Source of the DNA: a bacterium
GTDB taxonomy: Bacteria > Myxococcota_A > Bradymonadia > Bradymonadales > Bradymonadaceae
DNA length: 64,000 bases
Direction of reading: 5' to 3'
Assembly: GCA_030427705.1 (NCBI GenBank)
Contig: JAUIBR010000032.1
Span: forward strand, 1-64,000
The translations under genes were made by a program, and so were the position numbers. The notes beneath the pieces are model-generated. The model saw only the letters and a program-made list of their open reading frames with translations, was not told where the DNA came from and did not search any database. Each line of letters starts with the position of its first letter. The stretch's first letter is position 1. Below, piece by piece: positions 59,714 through 64,000 of this stretch.

Positions 59714-62113
59714 CTACATCTCTTTCAGCAATTTGTCGGCTTTCTGGTAGGTATCGTTGGACTTTGGGACCATCGATTTGATTTGTCGGCACAGCTTCGC
59801 CGCCGCGCGAGCGTCGGTCTTCCGCTTGTTTGCGGCCTTCACGTAGAGGTTGCGTGCTTCCGATTCCAGTGACTTCTTTAGCTTGCGCACTGCGTCGTCA
59901 TTCTTCGAATAACGCTCACCTTGCTTCTGGTACTTGTATGCTTTCGCGTAGTCCTTCTTGCTAAGCGCTGCCAGACCAAGTTGGCCCTTCGAACTCGCAA
60001 GTAGGGTCGACAACTCGTCGCTGTGATAACCCTTGCCCCCCGAGACGTCGGAATCCGTTCGTCGGGCGCTTAGCAGTGACTTTTCGGCAGAGGCCCAATC
60101 TCGTTTCGCAAAATTGAGTTTCGCCGCTCGGTACTCAGACTGGAATGTCTTGATCGCTTTGGCCGTATTCTTCGCTCGTTTGGCGCCGGCGCCACTATTG
60201 CTTCGTGCGGAGTCTTCAAAGAACTTCACGGCGGCGTCGAACTTTTTGTCTCGGTACAACCGATAGCCCTTGGTGAAGTTGATTACGCGGCTTCCGTCAC
60301 TCGGTTCTGCGGTCTTCTTTGGACGTGGCGCAAATCGCGCTAGCTCATTCTTTTCGCGCCTTGCTTGCGCGACGTCTTCCTCAAGTTGCGCCGTCTCGCG
60401 TTCGAGCTCGAGCCGTTTGATCTGTTCTTCGAGGTCCTTTGCGCCTTGATGGGTAGGGACGCGTTCGCGAATCTCCACGATCAGCTTTCGTGCACCCTCA
60501 AAATCGTCATTGGCCACCATGTCCTGTGCGTCGGCGTAGATGGAATCCACCTCAACCGACTTCTGCTTCTTCGCCAGGGTTCGGCTCTCTTCGTAGTAAA
60601 CGCTCGATTCTGGAATTGCGGCGGCGCGCGCGGCGGCCTCGTCTAACTTGCCGTCGGCATGCAGGTCTTTGGCCCTATTCAGAGCTTCGAGCGCCGCCAT
60701 CTCGTCGTCGATGCGTCCAAGCTGCCTATCGACGCTGAGCGCCGGATCGAGCTCCTTTGCCTTGCTGAACTTCGTCCTGGCGAGCTCCCAATCACGTTGT
60801 TTGAGCGCTTCAACGCCCTCAAGGTAAAGCTGCGAGGTCAGCTGTGTGGTTTCCGCGCCAGTCTTCGGGCCTGTGTTTGTCGCGATGAACACCAAGCCAC
60901 CGATCAGAATCAGACACAGAACGATTCCGATGCCGCCCACATACCAAAACAGCTTCTTGGTTGTTTCAGGGTTGTTCGGAGGCGGCATGCTCACATCGTG
61001 CAATGCCGTCTTCGACCCCTGCATCGTGGACAATGCGGCTGGGACGATTCTTCGATTTCGCGTGGGCGGTGCGACATCACCCTGAAGCACAAACTGCAGC
61101 ACGGATTGGCCTGCCTCGAGCCGGTCCCCATGAAAGAGGTCCGCTTCACGAATCCGTGTGCCGTTGAGGCTGGTCCCGTTCACGGACTGCAGATCTCGAA
61201 CAAGGAACGTATCGTCCTCGTTGCGAAGGATCTCGATATGCTGACGACTCATCGCGGCATCCGCGACCATGACCGAGTTCATATCGCCGCGTCCGATCGT
61301 GTTTCGCATCCCGCCAACGAAGAACTCTTGACCCGTATCGGGGCCCTCAATCACACGTAGCTTCGCAACCAACCCGTCGGATTCAAACGGACTGGAGAGC
61401 ATTTCAGTCTTTTGAGACTGGAAGTCTTCGTCGTCCGGAATTGGCTCGGCACCTACCGGCGGATCGCGATGGATTGGCTCAGGCAGTCCCTTGTCCGGCG
61501 ACCGAATTGGCTCTGGCAATGGCGCCTGAATCTGAAAGCTACTCGCGGTCTGTCGGACGAGCTCGATCGATTCAGCAGCTTTGTTCTGAATGTCATCGAT
61601 CTTCTGAGGCTCGGCACCTACTTCGAAATCGGAGATTTCATCTAAGCCTTCGTGCGATGGCGCGCCTTCCGAATCGCCCTCAAACGACAGCCCTTCGGCG
61701 AGCTGCGTCTTTTCGTCCTCAAACTCTTCAACCTCGGACGGAGTCGCGCCGATAATGTGAGGCTCGTGGACTGGTTCTTCTGCAGCTTCGTCTTCGACGG
61801 GCTCAGCCGGCTGAAGCAGCGCGGGGTCGATCGTCGAATGCGTTGGCGCAGGAGCCTCTTGTGATGCATCGACGCCCAGGTCGGCTAGCTCGAAGCGAAA
61901 CTCATTACCATCCGCTGCCTCTGGTTCGGCATCGGACAAAGACAGTTCCTCGAGCCCTTCGTCAGGGTCTTCCGCAGGTTTTGGTGCAGGGACCTTGGGC
62001 GGAGGAAGCTTCTTCAAGCCTTGGAGTTTGGCCTTCAACGCTGCTTTCTGTTCGTCAGAAATCCGCGGAGGTTTTACCCCGTCACTCGAAGAGTTGTCGC
62101 CGGAATCGCTCAT
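59714..62113 (-). CDS. FHA-domain protein with membrane anchor and helical repeat tail
   Basis: This 799-residue protein has a long acidic Pro-rich N-terminus. A forkhead-associated domain follows at about 255-350 (RNTIGRGDMNSVMV, DAAMSRQHIEI, SVNGTSLNGTRI), and one membrane helix at about 390-410 (GGIGIVLCLILIGGLVFI). The rest is helical, TPR-like and coiled coil, with YLEGVEALKQRDWELARTKF near 430 and basic repeats. FHA domains bind phosphothreonine, so the N-terminal part would read a Ser/Thr kinase signal in the cytoplasm while the tail lies outside. It is divergent from the histidine kinase gene. No kinase of the Ser/Thr type is visible. Confidence 0.88.
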   Translation of the reverse strand: MSDSGDNSSSDGVKPPRISDEQKAALKAKLQGLKKLPPPKVPAPKPAEDPDEGLEELSLSDAEPEAADGNEFRFELADLGVDASQEAPAPTHSTIDPALLQPAEPVEDEAAEEPVHEPHIIGATPSEVEEFEDEKTQLAEGLSFEGDSEGAPSHEGLDEISDFEVGAEPQKIDDIQNKAAESIELVRQTASSFQIQAPLPEPIRSPDKGLPEPIHRDPPVGAEPIPDDEDFQSQKTEMLSSPFESDGLVAKLRVIEGPDTGQEFFVGGMRNTIGRGDMNSVMVADAAMSRQHIEILRNEDDTFLVRDLQSVNGTSLNGTRIREADLFHGDRLEAGQSVLQFVLQGDVAPPTRNRRIVPAALSTMQGSKTALHDVSMPPPNNPETTKKLFWYVGGIGIVLCLILIGGLVFIATNTGPKTGAETTQLTSQLYLEGVEALKQRDWELARTKFSKAKELDPALSVDRQLGRIDDEMAALEALNRAKDLHADGKLDEAAARAAAIPESSVYYEESRTLAKKQKSVEVDSIYADAQDMVANDDFEGARKLIVEIRERVPTHQGAKDLEEQIKRLELERETAQLEEDVAQARREKNELARFAPRPKKTAEPSDGSRVINFTKGYRLYRDKKFDAAVKFFEDSARSNSGAGAKRAKNTAKAIKTFQSEYRAAKLNFAKRDWASAEKSLLSARRTDSDVSGGKGYHSDELSTLLASSKGQLGLAALSKKDYAKAYKYQKQGERYSKNDDAVRKLKKSLESEARNLYVKAANKRKTDARAAAKLCRQIKSMVPKSNDTYQKADKLLKEM

Positions 62114-62264
62114 GATTTCGGGTCACTAAGTCCATATTGTGGCAAGTTACGCTAACCTGAAGATATCCCGAGGGCCGAAGGGCGTCAACGAATCGGCGTT
62201 TGCGTTCCCTACATAGCCTCATCTGTCGTATGATCCGCCCAACGTAACTACGCGCTAAGGTCCG

Positions 62265-63746
62265 ATGGCGAATTCACGCATAACACTGCGATCCAAGCTT
62301 ACAGGGGCGTTTCTGGCCCCGACGCTCATCATCGCACTGCTGTACGGATTGGTTACGTATTTTTCGAGCCGACAGGGGCTCGAGGACGAACTGGCGCAAC
62401 GTCTCATTGCGGTCGCACAGGCCACCGCTGCCACGATGAACGACGGATTCGACGCCAAGCAAATCGAGCGACTTGATGGGGATAAACCGCGTGTTCACGC
62501 CCGTCTGAAAGAGAAGCTGGACGCGGTGCGAAAAAATACCGGTGTGCGCCGGGTCTTCATCTTCGACAAAGAGAAGCGCAGCCTCGTCGATACCGATGAC
62601 GTGGAATTTGGTCAGCCCTTGTACGATCTCGATGCAGACGCTGTTGAGCTTGAGCGGACCTTTGCAGATGCCACACCGACGGCGTCCGTCCTGTTCGAAG
62701 GCAACGATGGCGCGCTGTATAAGTCTGGCTATGCGCCCATCGTTTTGGAGGGCCGGGTTGTGGCTGCTATCGGCGTCGAAGGGTCCGCCGGCTATTTTGA
62801 TCTGCTCACAAACCTCGCCAGTGTCCTGACCGTCTTGGGGATCTTTGGGGTCCTTCTGGTGATAATCGTCGGTACGCTCTCTGCCCGTCGCATCACGCAG
62901 CCAGTTAACGAGCTCATGGTCGCTGCACAGCGATTGGGACGCGGGGAATTGGACGGTCGAGTTTTGACCACCGCGACCAGTGGGGACGAAATCACCTACC
63001 TCGCTGAAGCGTTTGAAGACATGCGTCAGGACATCGTTGGACGCGACCAGCAGCTGCAGATGATGTTGTCCGGTATTGCGCACGAAGTTCGCAATCCATT
63101 GGGCGGCATGAAGCTGTTCGTTGGCTTACTGAAAGAGGATCTGCGCGACGCTGATGACAGCGACGACCAGCTGGCAAAGGTCGCGCGAATCGAGCGTGAG
63201 TTGGGTTATCTAGAGAAGGTGGTCAATGACTTCTTAGATTACGCCAAGCAGGGACCCGTAGAACTGGAGCGGTTTAGTGGTGCGGAGTTCCTCGATGAGA
63301 TCGACGATCTTCTGCGGGCAGAGGTCGAAGGGGCTGGCAGTACGTTGAGCATCGATGTCCAGCCCAGTGACGTCGAACTTACAGCTGACCGCGCACGGAT
63401 CCGCCGAGGTGTCATCAACTGCCTGCGTAATGCATATCAAGCGCTCGAGGGCGGCGGACGAATCGAAATCACTGTGACAGCCGACGATGTGGCGCGCTTC
63501 ATCACCATCCGAGATGACGGACCCGGAATTCCAGAAGAGAGCTTGGACGAAGTGCTGACCCCGTTTTTCACGACGAAAGAGAAGGGCAGTGGTTTGGGGC
63601 TTTCCCTGACAAAACGTGTCGTTGAACAGCATGGTGGCTCCCTCCATATCCGCAACGATGGCGGGTGTGTCATCGTATTTGAGATCCCGTTCGACGCCTC
63701 GATTGTGGTTGCAGAGCCAGAGATTCCTGAAGGTTGGTTAGGTTGA
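62265..63746 (+). CDS. Sensor histidine kinase with periplasmic sensor and HAMP domain
   Basis: The 493-residue product has two membrane helices (about 13-33 and 184-206) around a periplasmic sensor of 145 residues, a PAS-like/dCache fold (TGVRRVFIFDKEKRSLVD, APIVLEGRVVAAIGVEG). Then comes a HAMP domain (ARRITQPVNELMVAAQRL), the dimerisation helix with the phospho-His in SGIAHEVRNPLGG (His273), and the ATPase part with NCLRNAYQAL and GSGLGLSLTKRVVEQHGG. It pairs with the response regulator gene 71 bp downstream. The sequence resembles NtrB/ZraS-type kinases. No strong -35 box was seen before it. Confidence 0.93.
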   Translation: MANSRITLRSKLTGAFLAPTLIIALLYGLVTYFSSRQGLEDELAQRLIAVAQATAATMNDGFDAKQIERLDGDKPRVHARLKEKLDAVRKNTGVRRVFIFDKEKRSLVDTDDVEFGQPLYDLDADAVELERTFADATPTASVLFEGNDGALYKSGYAPIVLEGRVVAAIGVEGSAGYFDLLTNLASVLTVLGIFGVLLVIIVGTLSARRITQPVNELMVAAQRLGRGELDGRVLTTATSGDEITYLAEAFEDMRQDIVGRDQQLQMMLSGIAHEVRNPLGGMKLFVGLLKEDLRDADDSDDQLAKVARIERELGYLEKVVNDFLDYAKQGPVELERFSGAEFLDEIDDLLRAEVEGAGSTLSIDVQPSDVELTADRARIRRGVINCLRNAYQALEGGGRIEITVTADDVARFITIRDDGPGIPEESLDEVLTPFFTTKEKGSGLGLSLTKRVVEQHGGSLHIRNDGGCVIVFEIPFDASIVVAEPEIPEGWLG

Positions 63747-63817
63747 ACTAGCGTGTTGAAGTTGACGTCATCGGGTGGTGGGCTGCTAAAGTCCCGCCAA
63801 CGCTTGAGAGTGAAGTC

Positions 63818-64000
63818 ATGGCAAAGATACTTGTAGTCGAGGACAACGATACCCTCCGCGAGGGCATCGTTCAGGTCATCAAACGCATGGGGCACGACGC
63901 CATCGATGCGGAGGATGGAAAAGTCGGACTTGAGAGATTCAAGGAAGACGAACCGGACTTGGTCATCAGTGACCTGAAGATGGACAAGATGGATGGAATG
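63818..64000 (+). CDS. Response regulator, N-terminal part (3' end outside window)
   Basis: The visible 61 residues begin MAKILVVEDNDTLREGI, the typical receiver start with the acidic pair, and continue to the phosphorylation segment DLVISDLKMDKMDG, with Asp52. The frame runs off the window. Pairing with the upstream histidine kinase suggests an NtrC-like sigma-54 activator, but the output domain is not visible. The gap to the kinase gene is 71 bp, compatible with one operon. Confidence 0.9.
   Translation, partial: MAKILVVEDNDTLREGIVQVIKRMGHDAIDAEDGKVGLERFKEDEPDLVISDLKMDKMDGM

Overview
The window looks like a chromosomal segment of a Gram-negative myxobacterium-like organism, most likely a member of the Myxococcota class Bradymonadia. 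That placement is inference. It rests on the many lipoprotein signal peptides, asparagine-rich linkers in secreted proteins, a C-terminal glycine/cysteine + hydrophobic + polyarginine sorting tail (MYXO-CTERM type), paired DUF1552/DUF1592 genes, and GspE/GspF-type genes away from a full secretion locus. No rRNA, tRNA, CRISPR array, insertion sequence or prophage was recognised. Codon use looks uniform, so this reads as native chromosome with repeat-rich intergenic spaces.

Layout. 1-6.4 kb: end of an outer-membrane barrel protein, a frameshifted CehA/McbA-type lipoprotein metallohydrolase, an EamA exporter behind a glycerol-1-phosphate-dehydrogenase-like gene, and a DedA protein. 6.4-17 kb: a nested palindromic element, a bacterial ADAM-like metalloprotease, a sigma-region-4-like mini protein, a methyltransferase-GspE fusion ATPase, several lipoproteins, a SpoIID-domain protein, and a radical SAM/metallophosphoesterase pair. 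17-21.7 kb: Slt-type lytic transglycosylase, ribF, small and hypothetical genes. 22-31.4 kb: a four-gene Gld-type ABC transporter operon running into a B12-binding radical SAM gene, then a second set with a PanE-like protein carrying tandem repeats and a tRNA-methyltransferase-like gene, closed by a strong terminator. 31.4-32.1 kb: a gene-poor, repeat-rich gap holding a candidate short transcript with its own promoter and terminator. 32-46 kb: DUF1552/DUF1592 pair, a giant alpha-2-macroglobulin with a six-helix membrane insert, DUF4234 zinc-ribbon protein, membrane metallophosphoesterase, acyltransferase and argS. 46-54.9 kb: two tandem palindrome arrays, paired amidohydrolases plus an O-methyltransferase, a standalone E2 catalytic domain, and an acyl-CoA carboxylase BC/BCCP pair with a SerA-like gene. 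55-64 kb: response regulators, a histidine kinase, a GspF-like protein, an FHA-domain protein and a charge-polarised protein.

The most distinctive points are: the protein-isoaspartate-methyltransferase-like domain fused to a GspE/PilB ATPase with an altered Walker B; the alpha-2-macroglobulin whose middle is a polytopic membrane domain; an ADAM-type protease with a disintegrin module; a candidate microprotein/sRNA unit at 31.66-31.91 kb; a pair of about 220-bp dispersed repeats (16.8 and 50.2 kb); and several intergenic arrays of 22-24-nt palindromic units, one of which shows compensatory changes in its stem.
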